DNA of 64,000 bases, from positions 124,001 to 188,000 of the forward strand of contig JADKKK010000002.1 of assembly GCA_016720545.1 (NCBI GenBank). The letters are read 5' to 3'. Of the stretch, positions 36,603 through 44,787 are shown piece after piece (position 1 is the stretch's first letter; each line of letters begins with the position of its first letter). Both the position numbers and the translations under genes were made by a program. The notes beneath the pieces are model-generated. The model searched no databases. It had not been told where the DNA came from and saw only the letters and a program-made list of their open reading frames with translations. This DNA comes from Myxococcales bacterium. GTDB lineage: Bacteria > Myxococcota_A > Polyangia > Polyangiales > Polyangiaceae.

Positions 36603-37510
36603 AGCGCCCCGTCCTAGGAGCGCTCGTTGCGCTCGTCGCGCTCGTGCCCGCCACCGCGCTCGCGCAGCGCGCCCCTGCGCCGCCGCCCCTGCCTGCGCCG
36701 GCGCCCCCGGCCGCCGCAGCGGCCCCCGAGGCCAGCCCGCCGGCGCCTCCGCCCGCGGCCTCGGCGCCCGCGGCCTCGGCGCCGCCCGCGCCCCCCGCCG
36801 CCGCCGCCGTAGACCTCCGCGTCCCGCCGCCTTCGCCCCCGCCGCTCGCTCCCGTGGCGGCGCCGCGGCCGGAGAGCGTCACTCCGCCCGGACCGCCGCG
36901 CAAGCCGCTCCTCCGCTTGGCGATGGGGCCGCGGATCGCCTTCATTCGCACCGCCGGCTTCGATGCTTACTCGCGGAATGACGTGCTCGCGCAGTGGTCG
37001 CTCGAGGGCACGCTCACCCTCCTCGAGGGGAAAAAGACCTCGCTGGCGGTCGGGCTCGGCTATGACGTCGGCGGCCGCAGCGCTACGTCCCGCGGCCTCA
37101 CGACCTCCGTCATGCTCCACCGCATGTCTGTGCCGATCGAGGGGCGCGCGCACCTCGCCCCGTGGGTCTACCTGTTCGCGCGGGTGGCGCCGGGCGCGGG
37201 GATCGGCCTGGCCCGGGCGCAGGACTCGTCCGCACCGTCGGACCTCAAGGGGACCGTCGGCTTCGCGTCCGGCGATCTCAGCGGAGGCGCGTCGTTTCTG
37301 TTCGGGCCCCATGGCAACCCCGAGCGCCGCTCGGTGCGCATCTGGGGTACCCCGGAGCTCGGATACGGTGTCACCAGCCGGCCCCGCGTGAACGTGGCCC
37401 CCACCGGGCGCGACGCCGAAGAGGTCCTCGGCCAGGACATGCCCGCCAACCTCGGCGCGCTCGCACTGAGCGGCTTCTTCTTCCGGCTCTCGCTCGCGGC
37501 GACGTTCTGA
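36599..37510 (+). CDS. outer-membrane beta-barrel-like protein with proline-rich N-terminal linker
   Basis: 303-residue precursor. A signal peptide (VLGALVALVALVPATALAQR) is followed by about 75 residues almost wholly of Pro and Ala, then a C-terminal domain rich in alternating hydrophobic strands (LRLAMGPRIAFIRTAGFDAY, SLAVGLGYDVGG, YLFARVAPGAGIG, ASFLFGPHG) and ending in a terminal Phe (FFFRLSLAATF), the usual outer-membrane barrel signature. The Pro/Ala linker may span to peptidoglycan or to the two propeller lipoproteins encoded just upstream. About 8 strands are expected. Confidence 0.8.
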   Translation: MKRPVLGALVALVALVPATALAQRAPAPPPLPAPAPPAAAAAPEASPPAPPPAASAPAASAPPAPPAAAAVDLRVPPPSPPPLAPVAAPRPESVTPPGPPRKPLLRLAMGPRIAFIRTAGFDAYSRNDVLAQWSLEGTLTLLEGKKTSLAVGLGYDVGGRSATSRGLTTSVMLHRMSVPIEGRAHLAPWVYLFARVAPGAGIGLARAQDSSAPSDLKGTVGFASGDLSGGASFLFGPHGNPERRSVRIWGTPELGYGVTSRPRVNVAPTGRDAEEVLGQDMPANLGALALSGFFFRLSLAATF

Positions 37511-37579
37511 CCCCAGAAACGACACGGGAGCGCAGCTATTCTGCCTAAAGCGCCGTCGCGCGGTGCACAATCCCCCCCG

Positions 37580-39790
37580 ATGGACGGGCAGCCCCTCGAT
37601 CTCGTTGGAGAAGTCCTCGGGGCACAGTTCAGGGTCGACGCGTTCGTGGGCGAGGGGAGCCTCAGCGTGGTGTACCGCGGGCGGCACACCGAGCTGGGCG
37701 TGCCGGTCGCCATCAAGTGCCTGCATCTGCCGGCGGCCCTCGAACCGACGGTCGCGTGGCCCGTGGTCGAGAGCTTCCTCGAGGGGGGCCGGGTCCACCA
37801 AGAGCTGGCCCGTGGGAATGTGCATATTGCACAGACCCTCGCGAGCGGCACGACGGTGGCCCCCAAGAGCGGCGTCACCGTGCAGTACTTCGTGCGGCAA
37901 TGGCTCGAGGGGGAGCCGCTGTCGCGAGACCTCGCGCAGCGCCGGCAGGAGAGGCGCGGCGGTCGGCCCCTCGGCGAGGCGCTCGCGGTGCTCGAGGGCG
38001 CGGCGGAGGGGCTCGCCTACGCCCACGCGCGGCAGCGGCCGCACCTCGCGCTGCGGCCCGCGAACATCTTCCTCGCGCGAGGGGAGCAGCCGGGGGGAGA
38101 CTCCGTGAGCTCGACCGTGCTCGACTTCGGGATCGGCCGCGCGGTCGACGTCGCCGAGGTGGCCGTGCGAGGCGCCCAGGGCCTCCCGGCCCTGTCGAGT
38201 GGCTACCTCGCGCCGGAGCAGGTGCGACGTGGGCGCGGCGAGCTCGGCCCACGCACGGACGTCTACTCGCTGGCGCTCATCCTCCTAGAGGTGCTCACCG
38301 ATCGCCCGCTGTCTGCCCCTGGCACCATGGACGAGGCCATCGAGCGCGCGCTCGACCCCGAGTCTCGGCCGTCGCCCTGGGTCGACCGTCGCCTGCCCGC
38401 TCCGGTCGCGAGGGTGCTCGAGCGGGCGCTCTCGGTCCATCCGCCGCGGCGCTTCGCGCACGTGGCGGAGCTCTGGGCGGCCGTCGAGCGCGCGGCGCGG
38501 TGCGCGCGCCTCCTCAGGCTGCCGGGGTCGGCGGCGCGCCCTCGCCGCGAAGCGCTCTTGCAGCGGCTCGGTGAGTGGAAGATCGCCCCTCGCCCCGCCG
38601 ACCGCCTGGGCGAGCTCACCCCAATCGCGCCGCGCGTGGGGGGCCCCGCGGCCGCCCTGCCGCCGATGCGCGACCTGCTGCCGACGCTGGAGAGCCCCGA
38701 CGACCACTGGGCCGAGCAGACCGCGAAGTGGGACGTGCTCGCGGTGCTCGAGCGCGCCGCATCGCTCGACGAGCCGGTGCGGCACGATCAGCTCGCCGCG
38801 CTGCTCCTCCGCACGAGCCCCCGGCCGCCCCGCGTCGGGCTCTCGCGCGCAGTGCGACGGCGTTCGGTCTCCGGCGCGCCTCCCCGCGGGGCCGCGCCTC
38901 CCGTGGGCCACGTGCCGGCGCCGTCCCACGTCGTGCTCGCGCCGCCCCCCGCTTCGTTGGCCGCGCCCATCTCGCGTCCGGTGCCCACTCCCGCGCCGCC
39001 TTCGTCTGGGTTGGGGCCCCGTGCTGTCGAGGCCGCACCGCACTCGCGACCGCCCGGCTCGGGCGGCGCTGCGGGGCCCGTGTCGCGCCCCGCGCCGAGC
39101 GGGGCACCCGGATCTGTGTCGCAGCCCGTGTCGCGCCCCGCGCCGAGCGGGGCCCCCGGACCCGTGTCGCAGCCCGTGTCGCGCCCCGCGCCGAGCGGGG
39201 CCCCCGCGCCCGCGCTGCCGATCCCGGCGCTGCCAGACACCGCGGCCTCGTCGGGGGGCGCGGGTCGCGGGCGAGGGCTCGGTCTGATCCTCGGGGCTGC
39301 GCTCGTCGCCGGGGTGCTGGGCGCTGCGTTCTTCTCCGCGCGTCGCGATCCACCGCCGCCGCCCGCGTCGAGCGTCGCCACGAAAGCGTCCACCGCCCCA
39401 GCGACCGGCGCGCCGTCGCCGTCGGCGCCCGCGGGGGCCGCGACCGCCCTGCAGGTTGCCCAAGCCGCGCCCGCGCCTTCCACGGCGCCCGCGCCTTCCA
39501 CGGCGCCCGCGCCCGTGCCGTTTCGCCTGAACGGCGCACGCCGCGCGCTCGACCAGAAATCGGCGGAGCTCGGCACCTGCCACACGCCGGGCGGCCTGTG
39601 GGGGAGCGGCGACGCGGTCGTTGCCTTCGGACCGGAGGGGCACCCCACCGAGGTGATCCTCGGGAGCCCCTACAAGGGCGACCCCACCGGCGACTGCGTC
39701 ATCCGCAAGCTCATGAGCGCCGACATGGGCCCGTACATCGGCGGCAACCAGCGCCTCATCTACGCGTTCAAGGTGCCCCAGACCCCCTAG
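37580..39790 (+). CDS. Ser/Thr kinase-like protein, probable pseudokinase, membrane-anchored
   Basis: 736 residues. The kinase domain (about 8-290) has a glycine loop (GEGSLSVVY), the ATP-binding Lys46 (VAIKC) and DFG at 182-184. The catalytic loop, however, reads HLALRPANIF at 155-164 where active kinases have HRDLKPEN; the catalytic Asp is Ala, so phosphotransfer is unlikely. Next is a long Pro/Ala linker with three copies of PVSRPAPSGAP (nt about 39078-39210), one membrane helix (GLGLILGAALVAGVLGAAFF) and a C-terminal domain (FRLNGARRALDQKSAELGTCHTPGG) with a Cys pair. It may bind ATP or partners and signal by conformation. The TAG stop is created at a MITE junction. Confidence 0.85.
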   Translation: MDGQPLDLVGEVLGAQFRVDAFVGEGSLSVVYRGRHTELGVPVAIKCLHLPAALEPTVAWPVVESFLEGGRVHQELARGNVHIAQTLASGTTVAPKSGVTVQYFVRQWLEGEPLSRDLAQRRQERRGGRPLGEALAVLEGAAEGLAYAHARQRPHLALRPANIFLARGEQPGGDSVSSTVLDFGIGRAVDVAEVAVRGAQGLPALSSGYLAPEQVRRGRGELGPRTDVYSLALILLEVLTDRPLSAPGTMDEAIERALDPESRPSPWVDRRLPAPVARVLERALSVHPPRRFAHVAELWAAVERAARCARLLRLPGSAARPRREALLQRLGEWKIAPRPADRLGELTPIAPRVGGPAAALPPMRDLLPTLESPDDHWAEQTAKWDVLAVLERAASLDEPVRHDQLAALLLRTSPRPPRVGLSRAVRRRSVSGAPPRGAAPPVGHVPAPSHVVLAPPPASLAAPISRPVPTPAPPSSGLGPRAVEAAPHSRPPGSGGAAGPVSRPAPSGAPGSVSQPVSRPAPSGAPGPVSQPVSRPAPSGAPAPALPIPALPDTAASSGGAGRGRGLGLILGAALVAGVLGAAFFSARRDPPPPPASSVATKASTAPATGAPSPSAPAGAATALQVAQAAPAPSTAPAPSTAPAPVPFRLNGARRALDQKSAELGTCHTPGGLWGSGDAVVAFGPEGHPTEVILGSPYKGDPTGDCVIRKLMSADMGPYIGGNQRLIYAFKVPQTP
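39078..39210 (+). repeat. three in-frame direct repeats of about 54 bp inside the pseudokinase gene
   Basis: Three successive copies of a unit beginning CCGTGTCGCGCCCCGCGCCG, encoding PVSRPAPSGAPGSVSQ-like repeats in the proline-rich linker. Copies differ by only a few bases, so they arose recently. The unit is a multiple of three, so gain or loss would change linker length without breaking the frame. Confidence 0.75.
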
Positions 39791-40085
39791 TCCCCTGGAG
39801 TCGTGGTTCGTATCAGAAGTCCGGTCTTCGGTCTCATTCCGAGGAGCGAGGGGGTGCCCCGTTTTCGGCGGCGGCGGGCCCGTCCTCAACTCGGACGTCG
39901 TTCCGCGCGGTGGAGGCGGCGCTTTGCGCTCAGGGGACAGTGGTTTCGGGTGTGACCGCGCGAGAACGCCGACCCTCGAACATGAGTATCCTCCCACCGC
40001 CGCCGAAAACGGGGCACCCCCTCGCTCCCTTGTGGCGAAAGGCCGAGCCGCGCGACTTCTGGAAGGGATCACGCTTCCAGGGGAC
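39790..40085. repeat. palindromic MITE, copy B (296 bp)
   Basis: Same length as copy A and nearly the same sequence. It is flanked by TA on both sides (39788-39789 and 40086-40087), the expected TA target duplication of IS630/Tc1-type transposition. The terminal inverted repeat GTCCCCTGGA continues on the right-hand end as AGCGTGAT, like the IS630 left end. Inside is a perfect 31-nt inverted repeat at 39844-39874 and 39997-40027, and the flanking parts also align imperfectly, so one strand could fold into a hairpin over most of the element. The intact arms suggest it is younger than copy A. No credible protein is encoded. Confidence 0.9.
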
Positions 40086-40162
40086 TAGCCAGACGCGCGG
40101 GCACGCGCAAAGCGCGTCAGAAACCAGCGCGGGACCGCGACGTGGACTAGGCTTTGGGACAC

Positions 40163-41635
40163 ATGGCTCGCTTTCTTTCTCCGGGCGCGCTCGCGGCGCC
40201 GCTCTTTGGCGCGGCCCTCCTGCTCGCGTGCAGCGCCGAGGCGCCTCCGCCCACCGTCTCGGCCGAGGAGCGCCTGTGCGAAGCCATGGCGGCCACCTCG
40301 CAGAAGTGTGGGGAAGGGTGCGAAGGACTCCTCCGCGGTGAGTGCGCTCGGCTCGCGAAAGCCCTCCGCCCCGAGGGGCTGACGGGCGCGACGGATTGCT
40401 TTCTGTCGGGCGCTTGCGCGAGCGTGTGCCTCTCCAAGGCCCTCACCGGCCTCACTCCCAGCGAGGGCCAGGTCGCCATCCGCGGCAAATACTGCGGGAC
40501 GTGCGCGAAGGGTCAGGCCGACTGCGAGTCGAAGTTCTTCGAAGCGCCGAGGCCGAGCGCGGCCGGCGGCCCGGGCACACAGCTCTTGCCGTTCGCCGAC
40601 ACGGTCACCGGCGGGATCGCCGCCGACTGCGCGGTCGAGGAGGGCTGCCAGCTCGGCTTCCCGCCGTGCAGCCTCGAGTCGGTCAAGAAGGGCCTCACCG
40701 GGGCCGTCGGCGGGCCGGCCGCGGAGTGCCTGGTGCGCGGGCTCAAGGCCGAGGAAGGCGAACGCCGCGCCCCCGACGGCGGCGCGATCGTCGTCACGTG
40801 CACGTCGAAGAACTGCGCGGGCTGCTGCCGCAACGACCTCTGCCTCGTCGGCGACGAGAAGGACGCCTGCGGAACGCGCGGCGTGGCCTGCGAGACCTGC
40901 TCGGGCACCTCGACCTGCGAGGCGAGCGCGTGCAAGGCCCCCTGCGGACCCGACAACTGCGCGGGGTGCTGCGACAACAACGTCTGCGTCGAGGGCCTCG
41001 CGAAGGACGCCTGCGGTCGCGCGGGCGCGCAGTGCAAGAAGTGCGGCGCGTCGTCCGTGTGCGCCGAGCAGACCTGCGTCGACACCTCGTGCAAGGCCAC
41101 GTGCGCGGGCTGCTGCTCCGGGGCGACGTGCCTCACTGGCGGCAGCGCCACGGCGTGCGGCAAGGCGGGCAACGCCTGCGTCGACTGCGGCAAGGGGCGG
41201 ACCTGCTCGGGCACGCAAGGCACCTGCGCGCTCGACCCGAGCGCCCTCTTCGACGTGACCGTCACGTCGGCGAACCTCCCCCCCCGCACGAAGTCGGGCG
41301 GCGCTTGGGACTTCTACGAGAACCTCCCGGATCCGTACGCCCGCGCGTACTCGTCTCTCGGGGCGACCTCACACTCGGGCACCACAGCCCTCGTCGCCGA
41401 CACGACGAACCCCCAGTGGTCGGTCCCCGTGCTCACCTCGGTGCCGGCTCGCGAGCTGCTGAACTCGTTCTCTGTCGAGGTGTGGGACGACGACTACGAC
41501 TACGACGACTTCGTCGGCGGCTGCGCCATCAAGCTCGACGCCGCGATGTTCGACGGCAGCGTCCGGTCGGCGTCGTGTCAGGCCACGCCCAGTGGCTCGC
41601 CCATCACGGTGCGCTTCAAGCTCGTCGCGCGCTGA
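40163..41635 (+). CDS. Cys-rich CAGCC-repeat lipoprotein with C2-like domain
   Basis: 490-residue precursor. The signal peptide ends in LLLAC. The N-terminal part (about 30-200) has spaced cysteines. Residues about 210-360 hold three related repeats of the form C-A-G-C-C-x4-C-x9-AC-G-x2-G-x2-C-x2-C (NCAGCCRNDLC, NCAGCCDNNVC, TCAGCCSGATC), likely small disulfide-rich knots. The C-terminal 125 residues resemble a calcium-binding C2 domain (LFDVTVTSANLPPRTKSG, NPQWSVP, VEVWDDDYDYDDFVGG), with the acidic loops C2 domains use for Ca2+. A surface binding role is likely. ATG 40163 is chosen over TTG 40154. Confidence 0.83.
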   Translation: MARFLSPGALAAPLFGAALLLACSAEAPPPTVSAEERLCEAMAATSQKCGEGCEGLLRGECARLAKALRPEGLTGATDCFLSGACASVCLSKALTGLTPSEGQVAIRGKYCGTCAKGQADCESKFFEAPRPSAAGGPGTQLLPFADTVTGGIAADCAVEEGCQLGFPPCSLESVKKGLTGAVGGPAAECLVRGLKAEEGERRAPDGGAIVVTCTSKNCAGCCRNDLCLVGDEKDACGTRGVACETCSGTSTCEASACKAPCGPDNCAGCCDNNVCVEGLAKDACGRAGAQCKKCGASSVCAEQTCVDTSCKATCAGCCSGATCLTGGSATACGKAGNACVDCGKGRTCSGTQGTCALDPSALFDVTVTSANLPPRTKSGGAWDFYENLPDPYARAYSSLGATSHSGTTALVADTTNPQWSVPVLTSVPARELLNSFSVEVWDDDYDYDDFVGGCAIKLDAAMFDGSVRSASCQATPSGSPITVRFKLVAR

Positions 41636-41694
41636 GCCGCGCTCGCGCCGCGCGTCGCGCGGGGGGCGCGCCGCTCGCTCCGGCCACAAGCCAG

Positions 41695-41735
41695 CGACGA
41701 AAAGCGAAACGGCGAGCGCCCTGAGGTGCTCGCCG
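41695..41735 (-). terminator. rho-independent terminator after pnp
   Basis: Read on the minus strand just downstream of the pnp stop, the stem CGGCGAGC pairs with GCTCGCCG (41735-41710) and is followed by a T-containing tract, TTTCGCTTTTCG (41709 downward). The stem is 8 bp of strong pairs with a 10-nt loop. It lies between two convergent genes. Confidence 0.7.
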
Positions 41736-41748
41736 CGCGCGTCTCACT

Positions 41749-43971
41749 TCAGCGCCCGCGGGGGCCGCCGCGACCGCCGCCACGCGGCGGACCGTCGCGC
41801 CGGGGCCCGCGATCGCGCGGCGGACCGGCCTCGCGGGACGACGCCATGCGCTCACGAGCGCGCTCGCCCTCCTCGCCCTCGGGCAGGGGGAGCAGCTCGC
41901 GCCGCGAGAGGCGGATCTTGCCGTCGCGGCCGACCTCGATGACCTTGACCTCGACGACGTCGCCTTCCTTCATCACGTCGGTGACGTTCTCGACGCGAGT
42001 GTGGGCCATCTCGGACACGTGCAGGAGGCCGTCGGTGCCCGGGAGCACCTCGATGAACGCGCCGAAGTCGGCGACGCGCGTGACCGTTCCCTTGTAGATT
42101 GCACCGACCTCGGGCTCCGCGGTGAGGCCCTTGATGATGTCGAGCGCGCGCCTGACCGCTTCCGGATCGCTCGAGGCGATGTTCACGGTGCCGTCGTCCT
42201 CGACGTCGATCGCGACGCCGGTCTGGTCGATGATGCCCTTGATGGTCTTGCCGCCCGGGCCGATGACGAGGCGGATCTGGTCGGGCTTCACCTTGAGCGT
42301 GGTGATGCGCGGCGCCCACTTGGACAGGTCCTCGCGCGGCTGGCTCAGGGTCTCGAGCATCTTGCCGAGGATGTGGAGGCGCCCCTCGCGGGCCTGGCTC
42401 AGCGCGCGGGTCAGGATGTCGCGCGAGAGACCGGCGACCTTGATGTCCATCTGGATGGCCGTGACGCCCTTCGAGGTGCCGCACACCTTGAAGTCCATGT
42501 CGCCGAGGTGGTCCTCGTCGCCCAGGATGTCGCTGAGGATGGCCGTGCGGTTGCCGTCGGTGATGAGCCCCATGGCGATGCCGGCGACCGGCGCCTTCAG
42601 GGGCACACCCGCGTCCATGAGCGACATCGAACCGCCGCACACGGCCGCCATCGACGACGAGCCGTTCGACTCGAGGGTCTCGGAGACGATGCGGATGGTG
42701 TACGGGAACGTCGACGACTCGGGGATCTGGCGGAGCAGCGCCCGCTCCGCGAGGGCGCCGTGGCCGACCTCGCGGCGCCCGGGGCCGCGCAGCGGCTTGG
42801 TCTCGCCGGTCGAGAAAGGGGGGAAGTTGTAGTGGAGCAGGAAGCGCTTCCATCGCTCGCCGGTCAGCCCGTCGATCTTCTGCTCGTCGGTCGACGTGCC
42901 GAGCGTCGCGGTGACGATCGCCTGCGTCTCGCCGCGCTGGAACAGCGCCGAGCCGTGCACGCGCGGGAGGAGGCCGACCTCGGTCATGATGGGGCGCATC
43001 GTGGCCATGTCGCGGCCGTCGATGCGCTTGTTTTGCCCGAGGACGTACTCGCGGACGACGACGTACTTGCGCTCGTCGAACTCGGCCTTGATGAGCTTCT
43101 CGTTCGCCGCGTAGTCGGCGCCCAGCTCCGCGGTGAGGGTCGCGATCATGCGGTCTTTCGCGGCCTTGTAGCCGTCGTAACGCGCCTTCTTGTCGCGAAT
43201 GAGCGAAGACTCGAGGATGGCGCCGTCCACGAGGGCGGGGATGCGCGCCGCGATCGCGTCGGGGAGCTTGGGGGCCACGAAGACGCGCTTGGGCTTGCCG
43301 ACGGCGGCGCGGAGCTTCTCGATGAGGGCGAGGATCGGCTGGCCCTGCTCGTGGGCGAACATGAGCGCGTCGATGACGTCCTTCTCGCTCGCCTCGGCGG
43401 CGCCGCCCTCGACCATGACGATCGCGGACTTGCTGCACGCGACGACCATGTCGAGGTCGGACGCGGCCTGCTGCTCGAACGTGGGGTAGGCGATGAGCTC
43501 ACCGTCCACGCGGGAGACGCGGACGCCGACCAGCGGGCCGTCCCAAGGGATGTCGGAGATGTGGAGCGCGGCGCTCGCCGCGGTGAGCGCGAGCACGTCG
43601 GTCGGGTTGACCTTGTCGGCCGACAGAACGGTCGCGATGATCTGCGTGTCCTTCTTGAACCCCTCGGGGAAGAGCGGACGGCAGGGGCGGTCGATGATGC
43701 GCGCGACGAGGATCTCGTCGTCGCGCTGGCGCGCCTCGCGCTTGAAGAAGCCGCCCGGGATCTTGCCGGCCGCGAAGGTCTTCTCGACGTACTCGCAGGT
43801 GAGGGGGAAGAAGTCGAGGCCGGGGCGCTCGTCGCCGCACACCGCGGTGACGAGCACGACGCTCTCGCCGTAGGTGATGAGGATGGAGCCGTGCGCCTGC
43901 TTCGCGAGCCGGCCGGTCTCGAACGTCATCGGCTTGCCGTTGACGAGGATGGATTCGCGTACGAAAGACAT
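41749..43971 (-). CDS. pnp: polyribonucleotide nucleotidyltransferase (PNPase)
   Basis: 740 residues, full length for the family. Two RNase PH domains frame an all-helical linker: the first from MSFVRESILVNGKPMTFETGRLAKQAHGS, the second with LLHYNFPPFSTGE, GRREVGHGALAERAL and SSMAAVCGGSMSLMDAGVP. A KH domain follows (IRLVIGPGGKTIKGI), then an S1 domain (GAIYKGTVTRVADFGAFIEVLPGTDGLLHVSEM). The tail is Arg/Gly-rich (GPRRDGPPRGGGRGGPRGR). The enzyme degrades RNA 3' to 5' by phosphorolysis and is a core of the degradosome. It lies 245 bp downstream of rpsO, the classic rpsO-pnp arrangement. Confidence 0.97.
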   Translation of the reverse strand: MSFVRESILVNGKPMTFETGRLAKQAHGSILITYGESVVLVTAVCGDERPGLDFFPLTCEYVEKTFAAGKIPGGFFKREARQRDDEILVARIIDRPCRPLFPEGFKKDTQIIATVLSADKVNPTDVLALTAASAALHISDIPWDGPLVGVRVSRVDGELIAYPTFEQQAASDLDMVVACSKSAIVMVEGGAAEASEKDVIDALMFAHEQGQPILALIEKLRAAVGKPKRVFVAPKLPDAIAARIPALVDGAILESSLIRDKKARYDGYKAAKDRMIATLTAELGADYAANEKLIKAEFDERKYVVVREYVLGQNKRIDGRDMATMRPIMTEVGLLPRVHGSALFQRGETQAIVTATLGTSTDEQKIDGLTGERWKRFLLHYNFPPFSTGETKPLRGPGRREVGHGALAERALLRQIPESSTFPYTIRIVSETLESNGSSSMAAVCGGSMSLMDAGVPLKAPVAGIAMGLITDGNRTAILSDILGDEDHLGDMDFKVCGTSKGVTAIQMDIKVAGLSRDILTRALSQAREGRLHILGKMLETLSQPREDLSKWAPRITTLKVKPDQIRLVIGPGGKTIKGIIDQTGVAIDVEDDGTVNIASSDPEAVRRALDIIKGLTAEPEVGAIYKGTVTRVADFGAFIEVLPGTDGLLHVSEMAHTRVENVTDVMKEGDVVEVKVIEVGRDGKIRLSRRELLPLPEGEEGERARERMASSREAGPPRDRGPRRDGPPRGGGRGGPRGR

Positions 43972-44165
43972 GGGATGGACCTGAGTGCCCCCACGCGCGG
44001 GGGCGAAGCGCCGGGCGGCGACGTGGCGCCCTTGGTCCTCGGTTCGTGCCCCCGACCCAGCGTCGCGCGCCAGGCGCTAGACGGAGTCGGAGGCAGGAAT
44101 CGAAGAGCAGAAGGCTGCGACGGGCTCCCGGAGGTGCGGAGGTGAAGACGTGAAGTGAACGGAGG

Positions 44166-44208
44166 CGAAAACGACCGAGGCGGGAGGGCCTAGGGCCGTC
44201 CCGCCTCG
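44166..44208 (-). terminator. terminator or attenuator hairpin between rpsO and pnp
   Basis: A perfect 10-bp inverted repeat, CGAGGCGGGA with TCCCGCCTCG (44208-44199 and 44185-44176), lies 8 nt after the rpsO stop on the minus strand, with a GGCCCTAGGCC-type inner palindrome in the loop. It is followed by GTCGTTTTCG, a short T-run. It probably ends or reduces transcription from rpsO into pnp; in E. coli a hairpin in the same place is a partial terminator and RNase III target region. Confidence 0.7.
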
Positions 44209-44216
44209 TGGCGTGG

Positions 44217-44486
44217 TTACTTGCGGAGGTTCAGCGCCGAGACCGTCTTGCGATAGCGCTCGAGGCTGGTCTTCTTGAGGTAGCTGAGGAGCCGGCGCCT
44301 CTTCGAGACGAGCTTCAGCAGACCGCGCCGCGAGTGGTGGTCCTTGGCGTGGGTCTTGAAGTGCTCGGTGAGGTATCCGATACGCTCGCTGAGGAGCGCA
44401 ATCTGGACCTCGGGGGAGCCGGTGTCGTTCTCGTGGGTACGAAATTTCTCGACCAGCTCGATCGTCTTCTCGGAATGAAGCGGCAT
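44217..44486 (-). CDS. rpsO: 30S ribosomal protein S15
   Basis: 89 residues, exact family length. Diagnostic segments are FRTHENDTGSPEVQIALLSERI, LTEHFKTHAKDHHSRRGLL and LVSKRRRLLSYLKKTSLERY. S15 binds 16S rRNA at an early step of small-subunit assembly and often represses its own translation by binding its leader. A clear promoter lies about 110 nt upstream, leaving a leader long enough for such control. pnp follows in the same direction. Confidence 0.98.
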   Translation of the reverse strand: MPLHSEKTIELVEKFRTHENDTGSPEVQIALLSERIGYLTEHFKTHAKDHHSRRGLLKLVSKRRRLLSYLKKTSLERYRKTVSALNLRK

Positions 44487-44787
44487 GAAGGGCTCTCTTG
44501 GAAATGGCCAGGCTCAGTCGGGACCGCACCTGGTCGACGCGCCATGGGCGCTTGGGCGCCACGCCCCTCGAAGGCAGGGGCAGGACGAAACGCGCGCAGT
44601 ATAGGCAAAGTCGTCTTCAGGTCAATCGTCCCCTCGCGCGCCCCGCGACCGGGGCGTCGATTGTTGTCGTCGCACATACCCGCACATGGTCGCCCCTCGC
44701 GTACCGCGTGAAGCTTCTGCGCGGCGAGAGCGGAAACTTCCCGCAAAACGGGACGCGGTGTCGGCGCGAATGGTAGCGTCATAGGTC
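44487..44787. other. 301-bp divergent intergenic region
   Basis: Separates rpsO (minus) from the frameshifted Ser/Thr kinase gene (plus). It holds the rpsO promoter at 44598-44625 and an untranslated leader of roughly 100 nt for rpsO. I see no RNA gene and no convincing promoter for the kinase. There is no further recognisable structure. Confidence 0.6.
44598..44625 (-). promoter_or_regulatory. sigma-70-type promoter of rpsO
   Basis: On the minus strand, TTGACC (44625-44620) and TATACT (44603-44598) are separated by 16 nt. Both differ from consensus by one base, which is striking in DNA this GC-rich. It points at rpsO, with a leader of about 105 nt. Confidence 0.8.

Noticed and set aside
42001..44145. 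714-codon open frame opposite pnp
   Set aside because: Shadow of PNPase on the other strand; no domain pattern and poor codon usage.
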